Translations under genes and position numbers: made by a program
Shown here: positions 54,238 through 63,778 of the stretch, in pieces
Layout of the letters: each line of letters starts with the position of its first letter
Position numbering within the stretch: position 1 is the first letter of the stretch
Assembly: GCF_901411515.1 (NCBI RefSeq)
Contig: NZ_CABDUX010000001.1
Coordinates: forward strand, 186,001-250,000
Source: Raoultibacter phocaeensis
GTDB lineage: Bacteria; Actinomycetota; Coriobacteriia; Coriobacteriales; Eggerthellaceae
Reading direction: 5' to 3'
Length of the DNA stretch: 64,000 nt
The notes under the pieces: generated by a model
What the model saw: the letters and a program-made list of their open reading frames with translations, nothing else
Database searches by the model: none
Told to the model about the DNA's origin: nothing

Positions 54238-55338
54238 CTAGTCGCTTTCGCCGGTTAAGTACTCGCGAAATCCGGGGATATCGAATCCCACTACCCCGCG
54301 CGCTCGCTCGCCGATAACGCCCTCTTCCAAAAGACGCCGTTTGTATTGACTTGCGTAATTGCTCTTCTTCCCCATGCGTTGCGCTATATCGGACAACCGG
54401 CTTTCTTTCTCATCGGGCAGCATAGCTTTCAAAAACCGCAGATCGCCGTTAGAAAGCTCTCGGTACGTCGTTTCGATGATTCGGCTTTTCATCTCGCGCG
54501 AGGCAAGGCGTATGCCCTTTGCGGCATCCTCTTGAGTAATGCATGGTTCGTCGGGCTGAACATCCCACATCCTGTAGCCCACCAATTGCATCATGTAGGG
54601 AAACCCGCCGATCGCATCGACGGAAAGCGACAGCGCTTCCGCTTCGATGCTGCGGCCCGGGTTCTCAATTGTTTTTCGCAGCGCGTTTTCAATTTCGTAA
54701 TCGGGAATCCTTTCTAAGTAGTGGCACTGCGCACGTCGCAGAAAGGAAATCGACTGATCCGTGAGCAGGGATGACACTTTATAAGGCAGTCCTGCCATCA
54801 GCAGCGCGACCTTCTTGCCCTCTCTAACGAAATGCTGATAAACAGATACGAGCTGCACCATCTCGTCAAGATCGGCACGCACCTCGTCAACCGTGATAAG
54901 CAAACCCGTGCCGTGCGCTTCGAGTTCCTTTATGAGCGAATTCATACGCGTACGCCAGTTACCCGATTGCGGATCGCGATATTCCCACTCGATGCCAAGC
55001 ACTCCTCCAACGGAAACCCCTTTGACCCGTGCCCCATCGCGCACGTCAATGAGCTCGGATGCCGATTCAATCGAACGCTCGATAATATCCTCGAGCATGC
55101 CGTCCACCGCTGAGACGTTTGCCGAAACCCATCCGTGAGCTAGCGCCTTTTCGGAAAGATAGGCAAGCAGCGCCGTCTTTCCCGTTCCGCGAGCCCCAAC
55201 AAAAATCGTCGAGAGGTTCGGGTCTCCCGAGCCCCTGTCGAATGCCAGTGTTATCGCGTCGATGATATGCTCCCGACCCGCCATGCAGGGAGGAATTTGC
55301 CCAAAACTCGGAGTAAAAGGGTTGTCTCGCGTTTCCAT
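54238..55338 (-). CDS. AAA ATPase (AAA_16/ORC-like) with C-terminal winged helix
   Basis: A 366-residue P-loop ATPase: FVGARGTGKTALLAYLSE (Walker A, about 46-63) and LLITVDEVRADLDEM (Walker B, about 145-160), followed by an Arg-rich sensor region. The last 80 residues look like a winged helix (RLSDIAQRMGKKSNYASQYK). The layout is like orphan ORC/Cdc6-type ATPases of mobile-element or defence contexts, but no partner is visible: neighbours are housekeeping genes. The ATG has GGATGAG upstream. A repeat of phased T-tracts lies 46 bases before it. Function unknown. Confidence 0.8.
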   Translation of the reverse strand: METRDNPFTPSFGQIPPCMAGREHIIDAITLAFDRGSGDPNLSTIFVGARGTGKTALLAYLSEKALAHGWVSANVSAVDGMLEDIIERSIESASELIDVRDGARVKGVSVGGVLGIEWEYRDPQSGNWRTRMNSLIKELEAHGTGLLITVDEVRADLDEMVQLVSVYQHFVREGKKVALLMAGLPYKVSSLLTDQSISFLRRAQCHYLERIPDYEIENALRKTIENPGRSIEAEALSLSVDAIGGFPYMMQLVGYRMWDVQPDEPCITQEDAAKGIRLASREMKSRIIETTYRELSNGDLRFLKAMLPDEKESRLSDIAQRMGKKSNYASQYKRRLLEEGVIGERARGVVGFDIPGFREYLTGESD

Positions 55339-55383
55339 TGCTCATCCAATCGTGCCGTGAGTACGTCCTTGATTTCTTTTGCT

Positions 55384-55431
55384 TATTTTTGCAACTTTTG
55401 CCGATTTTTGCAACTTTTGCCGATTTTTGCA
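55384..55431. repeat. Phased T-tract tandem repeat upstream of the AAA ATPase
   Basis: Two and a half copies of a 19-base unit (TTTTTGCAAC TTTTGCCGA) give five T-tracts spaced 9-10 bases apart, close to one DNA turn. On the minus strand these are A-tracts just upstream of the ATPase gene. Such phasing is known to bend DNA. Confidence 0.7.
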
Positions 55432-55547
55432 TCGAAAGGAAAACTCGAGCCACCCTGAGCACGCAACGAAGGAGCCGAAACCCCATGGGCTCCGACTCCT
55501 TGTTGAGGGCTTTTTCAAGCCCTCGGATTCAAATGTATCGATGTTGT

Positions 55548-56108
55548 CTACACGCGCTTGATGAAGCGGCCGTCGCGCGTATCGATCTGAAGCACGTCGC
55601 CGATCTCGACGAACGTGGGCACTTGGATGGTCGCACCGGTTTCGAGCGTAGCCGGCTTGGTGGTGTTCGTGGCGGTATCGCCCTTGAAGCCGGGCTCGGT
55701 GGCAGTCACCTCGAGTTCGACGAACATCTGGGGCTCGATGCTGATGAGCTCATCTGCCGCATAGAGGATCGAGGCTTCGTCGTTCTCCTTGAGCCACTGG
55801 GCGTTGTCGCCGATGACCTCGGAAGGAACCGCCGTCTGCTCGAACGTATCGTTGTCCATGAAGTAGTAATCGGCACCGTCGTTGTAGAGGTACTGGAGCT
55901 TCTTGTTGTCCAAACGGACCTGTTCGACCTTCACTCCGGCGTTGAACGTGTTGTCGATGACGCGCCCGGTTTTGATGTCGCGCAGCTTCGTGCGCACGAA
56001 CGCGCCGCCCTTGCCGGGCTTCACATGCTGGAACTCGACGATCGTGCAGAGCCTGCCGTTGTACTCGATGCAGATGCCGTTGCGGAAATCGGCGGTAGAG
56101 ATTGCCAT
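55548..56108 (-). CDS. efp: Elongation factor P
   Basis: A 186-residue protein that relieves ribosome stalling at consecutive prolines. The N-terminal KOW-like domain carries FQHVKPGKGGAFVRTKL; the Lys in PGKGG is the tip residue. The C-terminus has the conserved GDTATNTTKPATLETGA and QVPTFVEIGDVLQIDTRDG. It is the last gene of the aro operon line, 245 bases after pepP, probably with its own promoter. Hairpins at 55506-55525 and about 55471-55493 follow the gene. No EpmA/EarP modification gene is in the window. Confidence 0.96.
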   Translation of the reverse strand: MAISTADFRNGICIEYNGRLCTIVEFQHVKPGKGGAFVRTKLRDIKTGRVIDNTFNAGVKVEQVRLDNKKLQYLYNDGADYYFMDNDTFEQTAVPSEVIGDNAQWLKENDEASILYAADELISIEPQMFVELEVTATEPGFKGDTATNTTKPATLETGATIQVPTFVEIGDVLQIDTRDGRFIKRV

Positions 56109-56352
56109 CTGTCAATTCCTTTCAGATCAGGACACGAGGATCATATGCCCTGCATCCATTCATACCATAAAGCCGCTCTATTATAACCATCTTGGGTTAT
56201 GACCTCCCATCGATACGCGCTCATCAGAAAAAAAGCAGGGATGGCGCTCGTACCGCCAAAGGCCGTACCACAGTCCTTGCCTGGCACCGTGCATCGAGAA
56301 CGCCGCAGGGGCCGCACCCGAACAGCGCGATCTTGGCAGGCGCATCCTGCGA

Positions 56353-57540
56353 TCAGACGATCACCATCTCATGCGTCGATCGGGTGAACGCGTCGAACCC
56401 GTCGTCCGTGATCACGCCGAAGTCCTCCAAGCGCATGCCGAACTCGTCGGCAAGGTAGATGCCGGGCTCGACCGTAACGACGTTTCCTGCAACGAGCGGA
56501 AGGGGGTTGCGAGGCGAAAGCACCGGCTCCTCGTGTATGTCGATGCCCACCCCGTGGCCGAGACCGTGGCCCATCTTCCCGCCGAATCCGTTGTGCGCAA
56601 GCACGTCCTCGGCAAGCTGGTGCATCTGCGCGCCGGTCACACCGGGCATCAAAGCGGCCTGCACGCGCTCGTTCGCTTCGCGAATCGTTTCGTACGCTCG
56701 CCTCATGCGCTCGTCGGGTTCGCCGAGAAACACCATGCGCGTCATGTCCGAGCAATACCCCTGCGCCCGCGCGCCGAAATCGAGTACGACGCACTGGCCT
56801 GCCTCGAGAACGGTTTCACCGGGAATGGCGTGAGGCGAAGCGCCGTTTGCGCCCGTTGCCACGATCGAGGGAAAGGCCAAGCCTTCCGCACCGTGCCTCA
56901 CCATGAAGTCCTCAAGTTCTATCTGCACCTCGCGCTCGGTCATGCCCGGCTTCATGAACGCCGCTATATGGGAAAACGCCGCATCGGTGATAGCTTGGGC
57001 CACGCGCATCCGCGCCACCTCGCCCGCGTCCTTTACTGCACGGAGCTTGACGATTACGCCGCTCGTCTCGACAAGCTCAACGGATGAATCGGCAAACACC
57101 TTTTCAAGCGCGCGGAATTCGCCGAGCTCCATCGTGGTTTCGATCGCAAGGCGCGTGACAGTCGCGGATGCTTCGCCTGCAGCCTCGTCGCGCATCGAAG
57201 TCTTGGTCGCGTGCGCTTCGCCGCCCTCGGCAGCCGCCCCCCTAACGGCATGCCCCAACACGTCGCTCGCAAACGCAGCATGCGAGCGCCCTGCCCCGTC
57301 GATCTCGATAACGCCTCCCGATGCGGCACGCCTGAACGCCTCACCGTAGCGCGAATCGGTGTGAAGCACGGCGCGCCTACGCGTAACGACCATCGCGTGG
57401 GCATCCTCATCGTCGAACACGCCGTCGAAAGCCGTCAGCCACCGCAGGTTCGACTGGTTACGCACGTAAAACGCATCCGCCTCGCATTCGGACGCCGCAG
57501 CGCGCAGCCTATCGCTTCGCGTCGTATTCGAGCAGGACAT
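56353..57540 (-). CDS. M24-family Xaa-Pro aminopeptidase
   Basis: A 395-residue metallopeptidase. The N-terminal creatinase-like domain is at about 10-160 and the pita-bread catalytic domain at about 165-390. Metal ligands are the two Asp in [20 protein letters not shown], the His in [15 protein letters not shown], and Glu in VTVEPGIYL and MRLEDFGVI. It removes N-terminal residues before proline. The gene start overlaps aroQ by 32 bases. Grouping with efp and aroQ is common in Gram-positives. Confidence 0.92.
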   Translation of the reverse strand: MSCSNTTRSDRLRAAASECEADAFYVRNQSNLRWLTAFDGVFDDEDAHAMVVTRRRAVLHTDSRYGEAFRRAASGGVIEIDGAGRSHAAFASDVLGHAVRGAAAEGGEAHATKTSMRDEAAGEASATVTRLAIETTMELGEFRALEKVFADSSVELVETSGVIVKLRAVKDAGEVARMRVAQAITDAAFSHIAAFMKPGMTEREVQIELEDFMVRHGAEGLAFPSIVATGANGASPHAIPGETVLEAGQCVVLDFGARAQGYCSDMTRMVFLGEPDERMRRAYETIREANERVQAALMPGVTGAQMHQLAEDVLAHNGFGGKMGHGLGHGVGIDIHEEPVLSPRNPLPLVAGNVVTVEPGIYLADEFGMRLEDFGVITDDGFDAFTRSTHEMVIV

Positions 57541-57949
57541 CGAACGCCTCCTTGTAGCCGGCCTTCCCTTTTCCCTTGATCTGGGCGATGCACACCGGAG
57601 CGATCACCGAAATGCGCCTGAATTCCTCGCGCGCCTCGATATCGGACAGGTGCACTTCTACGACGGGAGTATCGATCGACCCGATAGCGTCGCGCAACGC
57701 GTAGGAATAGTGCGTATGGGCACCGGGATTGTAAATAACCCCGTCGAATGCGGTATGCGCCTCGTGGAGCTTGTCGATGAGGGCGCCTTCGTGGTTCGAC
57801 TGGTAGCAGGCAACCTCTACGCCGCGCTCGGCCGCATAGGCAACCACCTCGGCCTCGATTGCGGCAAGCGTATCGCACCCGTACACCGCAGGTTCGCGCA
57901 CGCCGAGCATGTTGAGATTCGGCCCATTGAGCAAAAGCACGGTTTTCAT
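57509..57949 (-). CDS. aroQ: 3-dehydroquinate dehydratase, type II
   Basis: A 146-residue dodecameric dehydratase for the third step of the shikimate pathway. Seen: [19 protein letters not shown] (with the catalytic Tyr after G), [20 protein letters not shown] and [15 protein letters not shown]. The start is ATG 57949; the longer frame to 58027 runs into aroB. Ten bases separate it from aroB. The gene overlaps pepP by 32 bases. Confidence 0.95.
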   Translation of the reverse strand: MKTVLLLNGPNLNMLGVREPAVYGCDTLAAIEAEVVAYAAERGVEVACYQSNHEGALIDKLHEAHTAFDGVIYNPGAHTHYSYALRDAIGSIDTPVVEVHLSDIEAREEFRRISVIAPVCIAQIKGKGKAGYKEAFDVLLEYDAKR

Positions 57950-57959
57950 CGCCACAGCG

Positions 57960-59066
57960 CTACACCTCTTTCGATCGCGCCCAGGCACCGAGATGCTCGA
58001 GCAAGATGGCGTCGTCGATTTCAGCAACCTCCCACCTGCCGATATCGCGCGGGAGCACGAAACGCACCTGTCCGCCGCGCACCTTCTTATCGCCCTTCAT
58101 GGCGTCGAGCACCGCTTCCGGCTCCGCCGAGAAGGCAAGTGACGGCAATCCGAGCTCGTCGAGCAGCTCGTCTTGGGCGGCAACCACATCGGTCGGCGTA
58201 CTCGAGCAGGCGACGCCGAGGCGCGCCGCAAACCGCATGCCCTCCGCTACCGCCTCGCCGTGCGAAAACGTGCCGAACCCGGCAAGCGCCTCGATTGCAT
58301 GGCCGAGCGTGTGACCGTAGTTCAAACACTCGCGCACACCCTTGCTCTCGGTTTCGTCTTCGGCAACCACGTTCGCCTTGAACACCACCGACCGCGCTAT
58401 CGCCTCTGCTGCCGTATTCTCGTCGCGCGCCGCAAGCAAAGGGGCCGCATCGGTCAACCAGAAGAAGAACTCGTCGGAGTCGATGACGGCCGATTTCGCG
58501 ATTTCGGCACAGCCGCATGCCCATTCGCGTTCGGAAAGCGTGGAAAGCACCGAGGTGTCGGCGCACACGCAAACCGGCTGCTTGAACGATCCCACGAGGT
58601 TTTTTCCCTGGTCAAGGTTGATGCCCGTCTTTCCGCCCACCGACGAATCGACCATAGCGAGCAGCGAGGTGGGCACCTGGGCGAATGCGACTCCGCGCAT
58701 GTACGTTGCCGCGATGAAGCCGGCAAGATCGCCCACGACTCCGCCGCCGAGCGCCACTACGAGCACGTCGCGCGAAAGTTTGAGGTTTGCCATGGCCGAC
58801 CATATCTCGCCTGCCACTGCAAGCGATTTCGAATCCTCCCCAGCGGGAACGGTTATGTCGAGCGTACGGTAACCCGCTTCGGCAAGCGATGCCTTGACGG
58901 AGTCGAGATACAGCGGACCTACGTGCCCATCGGTTACGATGAGGGCGGTATCGGATGAGTTCACCTCTCTCAGATACCCGCCGATCGATTCGACGATATC
59001 GGTACCGACGCGCACATCGTAGCTCGGCGCATCGGCGATGTTGACCACTATTCGTGCGATTGCCAC
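57960..59066 (-). CDS. aroB: 3-dehydroquinate synthase
   Basis: A 368-residue NAD-dependent enzyme converting DAHP into 3-dehydroquinate. Seen: [40 protein letters not shown], and the zinc-site blocks [20 protein letters not shown] and [11 protein letters not shown]. It overlaps the end of aroK by 19 bases. Order on the minus strand: aroE, aroC, aroK, aroB, aroQ. Confidence 0.96.
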   Translation of the reverse strand: MAIARIVVNIADAPSYDVRVGTDIVESIGGYLREVNSSDTALIVTDGHVGPLYLDSVKASLAEAGYRTLDITVPAGEDSKSLAVAGEIWSAMANLKLSRDVLVVALGGGVVGDLAGFIAATYMRGVAFAQVPTSLLAMVDSSVGGKTGINLDQGKNLVGSFKQPVCVCADTSVLSTLSEREWACGCAEIAKSAVIDSDEFFFWLTDAAPLLAARDENTAAEAIARSVVFKANVVAEDETESKGVRECLNYGHTLGHAIEALAGFGTFSHGEAVAEGMRFAARLGVACSSTPTDVVAAQDELLDELGLPSLAFSAEPEAVLDAMKGDKKVRGGQVRFVLPRDIGRWEVAEIDDAILLEHLGAWARSKEV

Positions 59067-59770
59067 AGGATTCCTTTCTTCTTGAGCAGGTCCTTCACCT
59101 CACCGGCGATCCTGCCCACGCTTTTGCCCGCCGTGTCGATCACGACATCGGCCACTTCCTCGTAAAGCGGCAAACGCTCGGCGTTCATGGCGCGTGCCGC
59201 TTCGATGTCGTTGAACAGCGGCCGAGTCGAAAGGTCGCTGATGCGGGATTGGGCCTCGTCGGCCGAGACCTTGAGGTACACCACGAACCCGCTTCGCTTC
59301 AAAAGCTCACGGTTCTCAGGGCGCTTCACGATGCCGCCGCCGCACGAAACGAGCTGCGGTTCGGCAGCCATGAATTCGCGCAGAACCGCGGTTTCGATAT
59401 CCCTGAACCCGTCTTCTCCGACCTCGGCGAAGATGTCTTTGACTTTTCTATCCTCGCGTCGCTCAAGGTAGGTGTCGAGATCGATCGAGGAAATATTGCA
59501 CATGCGCGCAAGGCGCCGCGAAACCGACGTTTTGCCTGCGCCCATGAAGCCCACGAAAAAGACCGGCTTAGCCAGCGTGTGCGGCGGGCGGTTGCGCTTG
59601 GGAGCCTGGGGATTGCGCGCATTCGGGGCGTGACCGCCCGAAGCGCGGCCGTGCTGCTGCCGACTGGATCCGCCGCCTCTCGAACCATGGCCGTGCTGCC
59701 TTCGGGCAGCGCCATCGCCGCCTGAGGCGTGGCCGCTTGCAGACGGTCGTTGCGATGCGTCTCGCCCCAT
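59048..59770 (-). CDS. aroK: Shikimate kinase with a disordered N-terminal extension
   Basis: A 240-residue protein. The kinase domain starts near residue 68 (KPVFFVGFMGAGKTSVSRRL, Walker A 74-82) and continues with DLDTYLERRE (shikimate Asp) and LVSCGGGIVKRPENRELL. The 65 residues before it are Gly/Ser/His/Arg-rich, without hydrophobic core, and not part of the usual shikimate kinase of about 170 residues. The ATG at 59770 has TAGGTGGATCG upstream and lies 9 bases after the aroC stop. No good internal start precedes the kinase domain, so the extension is probably translated. Confidence 0.92.
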   Translation of the reverse strand: MGRDASQRPSASGHASGGDGAARRQHGHGSRGGGSSRQQHGRASGGHAPNARNPQAPKRNRPPHTLAKPVFFVGFMGAGKTSVSRRLARMCNISSIDLDTYLERREDRKVKDIFAEVGEDGFRDIETAVLREFMAAEPQLVSCGGGIVKRPENRELLKRSGFVVYLKVSADEAQSRISDLSTRPLFNDIEAARAMNAERLPLYEEVADVVIDTAGKSVGRIAGEVKDLLKKKGILWQSHE

Positions 59771-59778
59771 CGATCCAC

Positions 59779-60951
59779 CTACCGCGACATCGTCTTGATG
59801 CGTTGACGGTACGCTTTCACGGCGGTTTTGATGTCGGTCATGTTCGCATCGCCGAACCGCTCGAGGTAAGCGTTCGCAAGCACGAAAGCCACCTCGCTTT
59901 CGGCAACGACCGCACAAGCCGGAACGGCGCACACGTCGCTGCGCTCCTTCGACGCTTCTTCAACTTCGAGCGTATCCATGTTGACCGTCATAAGCGGATT
60001 CGAAAGCGTAGGGATCGGTTTCATCGCCGCAGTGACGATGAGGGGCATGCCCGTCGTCATGCCGCCCTCGAGTCCGCCGGCGTTGTTGCTCGCCCGCGAA
60101 AACCCGTCCTTCGAACTGTGCACGATGGGGTCGTGCACTAGAGAGCCGACCGAGGCAGCCGCAGAGAAACCCATGCCGAACTCCACGCCCTTGATGGCCG
60201 GAATCGAGAACAAGGCCGCACCGAGACGCGAAGCGAGGCGATCCGTCGGGGTCGCGTATCCGCCGATTCCCGGCAAAAGACCCGTGACCACCACGCGGAA
60301 TTCGCCGCCCAGGCTCTCTCCCGCTTCGCGTGCAGCATCGATGGCGGCCTTCATCTTCTCGGTCGCCGCTTCGTCAGGGCAGCGCACATCGCTCATCTCG
60401 ATATCGAGGGGCTTGTAATCGGGGGCGGCGATCATCGGATCGTCTTCCTCGAAGGCCGCAGAACCGATGCGCGTCACGTACGAGTATATCTCTACCCCAA
60501 GATCGGCGAGCAGCTCGCGCGCAACGCCTGCGGCGGCAACGCGCGCCGCCGTCTCGCGGGCGCTCGCCCGCTCGAGGATATTGCGGCAATCGTCGGTGTT
60601 GGTTTTGAGCGCGCCCGCAAGATCGGCATGCCCCGGTCGCGGCGTCACCTCGCGCACAAGGCCTTCGGGCGCCTCGCCGAACGCAGCCATGCGGTCGGTC
60701 CAGTTCTCCCAATCCCTGTTCGCAACCTGCAGCGTGATCGGCGTTCCGAGGGTTCGACCGAACCGCACGCCCGACAGAATCTCGGCATGATCCTTCTCGA
60801 TCGCCTGCCGTCCGCCGCGTCCGTAGCCCGATTGACGGCGTGCAAGATCGCTGTCGATCTGCCGAAGCGAAATCTTCAACCCCGCCGGCACGCCGCTCAC
60901 GATAGCCGTCAGAGCAGGGCCGTGGCTCTCACCCGCTGTTATGTAGTGCAT
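59779..60951 (-). CDS. aroC: Chorismate synthase
   Basis: A 390-residue FMN-dependent enzyme making chorismate from EPSP. Signatures: GESHGPALTAIVSGVPAGL at the start, RRQSGYGRGGRQAIEKDHAE, a central KGVEFGMGFSAA and the late NNAGGLEGGMTTGMPLIV. It is full length. The EPSP synthase gene (aroA) and DAHP synthase are not in this cluster. aroK follows after 9 bases; aroE lies 81 bases upstream. Confidence 0.97.
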   Translation of the reverse strand: MHYITAGESHGPALTAIVSGVPAGLKISLRQIDSDLARRQSGYGRGGRQAIEKDHAEILSGVRFGRTLGTPITLQVANRDWENWTDRMAAFGEAPEGLVREVTPRPGHADLAGALKTNTDDCRNILERASARETAARVAAAGVARELLADLGVEIYSYVTRIGSAAFEEDDPMIAAPDYKPLDIEMSDVRCPDEAATEKMKAAIDAAREAGESLGGEFRVVVTGLLPGIGGYATPTDRLASRLGAALFSIPAIKGVEFGMGFSAAASVGSLVHDPIVHSSKDGFSRASNNAGGLEGGMTTGMPLIVTAAMKPIPTLSNPLMTVNMDTLEVEEASKERSDVCAVPACAVVAESEVAFVLANAYLERFGDANMTDIKTAVKAYRQRIKTMSR

Positions 60952-61032
60952 GCGCTTCTCCTGGTTTCATCCGACCCGCACATGAGCGAACGTATGCGCG
61001 AACCGTCGTTTCGTTCGCAGTCGATTATACCG

Positions 61033-61953
61033 CTACAGATCGAACCCTGCGGCCTCGGCCATGATGTCGAACATCTCTTCACGGGTAAGCGACGTATCGA
61101 CGCCAGCGATATCGAGCAGAGCCGTGGCCGTGGCAACCGCCTGCGCCACGAGCATGCCCTGCCCGTCGAACACCGTACAACCTGCTGCTTCCGCCCCCGA
61201 GACAAGGGCCGTCAAACCGTGCCCGTACACGGCGTCGAACACGGTTTGGCCCTCGCGAAGCAGCGATGTGTCGAACGGCGCGGGATCGCCCTTGCGCATG
61301 CCGAGCGGCGTCGCGTTCACGATCAGATCGGCCTCGGTAAATACCTTCGTAGCCGTCTCATAGCTGCCGAAAGCGAAATCAACCTTTTCGAAGGCGGTGC
61401 GAAAGCTCAAGCGGTTTTCGCGAGCGACAGGCAGATCGACGGTCGCATAGGCGAGCGTGCGGTACTGCTCGGTATAAGCCTGAAACGCGTCCCGCGTCCG
61501 ATCGAGGTCGCGGCCGACGAGCACCACGCGTCGAGCACCCGCAAGCGCACATGCATGAAAAATCGAAAGCGCCGTCGGACCCGTGCCGCATACGACAACT
61601 TCTGCGCCCGAAAACCGAAAGCCCGTGCGCTCGAGGTAATCAACACAGCCCTCGCCGTCGACGTTGTAAGCGATGAGCGCACCGTTCTTGCGTACAAGCA
61701 TGTTCGCCCCGCAGGCAAGCTTTGCCGTAGCCGACCGCATCGTTGCAACCTCGAAGGCAAGCGGCTTGTAGGGCGTTGTGATGTTGATGCTGAAGAATTC
61801 ACGCGCTTCGAGGAACGCACGTGCCTCGTCCTCGGTCGCGCAATCCTTGGAAGCGTAGTTCCAGGGAAGGCCAAGCTCGGCGTACAATGCATGGTACATG
61901 GCAGGCGATTTCGAGTGGCCGATCGGATGACCCAGAAGGTACAGATGCTCCAT
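61033..61953 (-). CDS. aroE: Shikimate dehydrogenase
   Basis: A 306-residue NADP-dependent dehydrogenase. The shikimate-binding start is LLGHPIGHSKSPAMYH; the catalytic Lys is in SINITTPYKP; the dinucleotide fold reads VVVCGTGPTALSIFHACALA (GxGxxA variant), followed by VGRDLDRT. NATPLGM and the C-terminal FDGQGMLVAQA are typical. It is somewhat longer than E. coli AroE (272 residues) because of an insertion around residues 150-200. It lies one base after yqeG. Confidence 0.93.
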   Translation of the reverse strand: MEHLYLLGHPIGHSKSPAMYHALYAELGLPWNYASKDCATEDEARAFLEAREFFSINITTPYKPLAFEVATMRSATAKLACGANMLVRKNGALIAYNVDGEGCVDYLERTGFRFSGAEVVVCGTGPTALSIFHACALAGARRVVLVGRDLDRTRDAFQAYTEQYRTLAYATVDLPVARENRLSFRTAFEKVDFAFGSYETATKVFTEADLIVNATPLGMRKGDPAPFDTSLLREGQTVFDAVYGHGLTALVSGAEAAGCTVFDGQGMLVAQAVATATALLDIAGVDTSLTREEMFDIMAEAAGFDL

Positions 61954-61954
61954 A

Positions 61955-62563
61955 TCAGTCTCCTCCCTCGCGTGCAGCCGTCACGGGCTGCGCTCCCGCA
62001 GGCACATCGGCCAAGCCTCCCGCAGCAGGTTGCGAGCCCACGGGCACATCGGCCAAGCCCCCCGCGGCTCCCTCGGGTTCGCGGTCGCGCATGAACACCT
62101 TCTCGACGTTGCGGAGCATAAGCGTATGCTTGAGATCCTGTTCGACAAGCGGCTGGAGCAGATAGGCCGTCATGCCGAGGAAATGCGCGCCGAGCACATC
62201 GGTGATGAGCTGATCGCCGATCATGAGCGTATTCGCACGTTTCGCGTCGATTTTGCGAAGCGCGATGAGAAACGCGGGCGGCAGCGGCTTCACCGCCTTG
62301 GCGACGATCGGAAGGTCGAGCTTGCCGGCTAGCTCGTAGACCCCCTCGTGCCAGTTGTTCGAAACAAGGCAGAACGTGATGCCCGCGCTGCGCGCCTTAG
62401 AAAGCCAGAAGGCCACATCGCGCGGCACCTCATGGGTGTCGCGCGTGAAAATCGTGTTGTCGATATCGAGCAGCACATGGGAAAACCCAGCATCGACGAT
62501 ATCCTTCTGGATATCGATCATCGAGATGCGCGAGAAATATCGTTCGGGCTCGATCAGCGACAT
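61955..62563 (-). CDS. YqeG-family HAD phosphatase
   Basis: A 202-residue HAD-IIIA phosphatase. The nucleophile motif is LLDIDNTIFTRD (about 31-42), motif II LVSNN, motif III K in AKAVKP, motif IV MIGDQLITDVLGA. The substrate is unknown for the family; it commonly precedes aro genes in Gram-positives. The last 30 residues are a duplicated peptide, AAGGLADVPVGSQP then AAGGLADVPAGAQP, from an internal DNA duplication. The duplicated tail lies outside the catalytic fold. Confidence 0.9.
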   Translation of the reverse strand: MSLIEPERYFSRISMIDIQKDIVDAGFSHVLLDIDNTIFTRDTHEVPRDVAFWLSKARSAGITFCLVSNNWHEGVYELAGKLDLPIVAKAVKPLPPAFLIALRKIDAKRANTLMIGDQLITDVLGAHFLGMTAYLLQPLVEQDLKHTLMLRNVEKVFMRDREPEGAAGGLADVPVGSQPAAGGLADVPAGAQPVTAAREGGD

Positions 62564-62589
62564 GACAGCTCAGCGTAACGATTGCGGCT

Positions 62590-63735
62590 TTAGGACTGCG
62601 CGATATTGTTCTGGTGCTCTTCGTACGTCTCGCTGAAGTTGTGCGAACCGTCGCCAGCGCCCGAGACCACGTAGTACAGATAGGTCGTATCGGCGGGCTG
62701 GGCGGCCGCCTTCAGCGATGAAAGCCCGGGCGAGCAGATGGGTCCGGGGGGAAGCCCCTTGTTCAAGTACGTATTGAACGGACCGTCGGTATCGAGATCC
62801 TCCTGCGTGATCTCGGTAGAACCCTTCGCGTAGGCGATCGTCGCGTCGATCTGGAGCAGCATATCGGCCGCCATGCGGTTGTAGATGACCGACGATACCG
62901 TGGGGCGCTCGTCGTCAAGCGAAGCCTCGCGCTCTATGAGCGATGCGACGATGAGCACCTGGTACTGGTTCAAGCCCTGTTGCTCGGCGTACGAGAAATC
63001 GATGGTCGCGATCTCGGTTTTGTACTGGTCGAGCATCTGGCGCACCACCGCATCGGCCGTGGCATCGGCGATGAGCGGATAGGTCTTCGGGAACAGGAAG
63101 CCCTCGAGCGTGTTGTCGTACGCCCCCGCCACAAACGGGTAATCGGCCTCGTAGGCTGAAGCGTCGCTTGCGCGTGCGAGGAACTCTTCGGCGGTGATAG
63201 TGTCCGGATAGGCTTCGGCGACGCGCTCGGCAGTTTGCCGGATCGTAAAGCCCTCGGGCACGGTGAACGATTCGTCGCCCGGACCTGCTACGAGCATGCC
63301 GACGACGTCTTCGGTGGTCAAGGGACCAGTGAAGGTATACGTACCCGGTTTCAGCGCCGATTCGTGGCCGGCCCCGGTCACGAACTTCACGAATTCGGAA
63401 GAATCCCCGATGACGCGGTTGTTGAACAGCAGCTCCGAGATGGTCATGGCACCGGACCCCTCGGGGATGGTCAGCGTCACGCTTTCGCCCTCGGCGAGGG
63501 TCTCGGCAGCAGCCGGCTCGGCGGAACAGCTTTTGAACAGCGTGAATCCGCCCCATCCCAAGCCGCCGATCACCACGATGGCGAGAATGATCGCCACGAT
63601 GATGGGCGCTTTGCTTTTTTTGGGACGGATATGGCTCGTATCGTACGTCTTGAACTGACGCTCGCCCGCTCGGTGCGCAGCGCGAGCCGCGTGGTTCGGG
63701 CGATTGGAATACGTGACCTGTCTACGAGGGGCCAT
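62590..63735 (-). CDS. mltG: Endolytic murein transglycosylase
   Basis: A 381-residue YceG/MltG protein. A basic cytoplasmic N-terminus (about 45 residues) precedes one membrane helix (45-70), then the LysM-like and catalytic domains. The catalytic Glu is in IVASLIEREA, and NTYLNKGLPPGPICSPGLSS is the family's C-terminal signature. It cleaves nascent peptidoglycan strands and sets their length. GAAAGGTAGCCG precedes the ATG. ruvX is directly upstream, an order common in Gram-positives. Confidence 0.95.
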   Translation of the reverse strand: MAPRRQVTYSNRPNHAARAAHRAGERQFKTYDTSHIRPKKSKAPIIVAIILAIVVIGGLGWGGFTLFKSCSAEPAAAETLAEGESVTLTIPEGSGAMTISELLFNNRVIGDSSEFVKFVTGAGHESALKPGTYTFTGPLTTEDVVGMLVAGPGDESFTVPEGFTIRQTAERVAEAYPDTITAEEFLARASDASAYEADYPFVAGAYDNTLEGFLFPKTYPLIADATADAVVRQMLDQYKTEIATIDFSYAEQQGLNQYQVLIVASLIEREASLDDERPTVSSVIYNRMAADMLLQIDATIAYAKGSTEITQEDLDTDGPFNTYLNKGLPPGPICSPGLSSLKAAAQPADTTYLYYVVSGAGDGSHNFSETYEEHQNNIAQS

Positions 63736-63778
63736 CGGCTACCTTTCTATAGGGCTCAGACGTCGGAACGTGCGCGCC

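Noticed and set aside
54046-54258. A 70-codon plus-strand frame upstream of the carboxylase operon
   Set aside because: It overlaps the carboxylase promoter and the end of the ATPase gene, has no ribosome site and no recognisable domain.
55067-55486. Lysine-rich frame across the phased T-tracts
   Set aside because: Its lysines come from the A-tracts on that strand, and most of it overlaps the ATPase gene in another frame.
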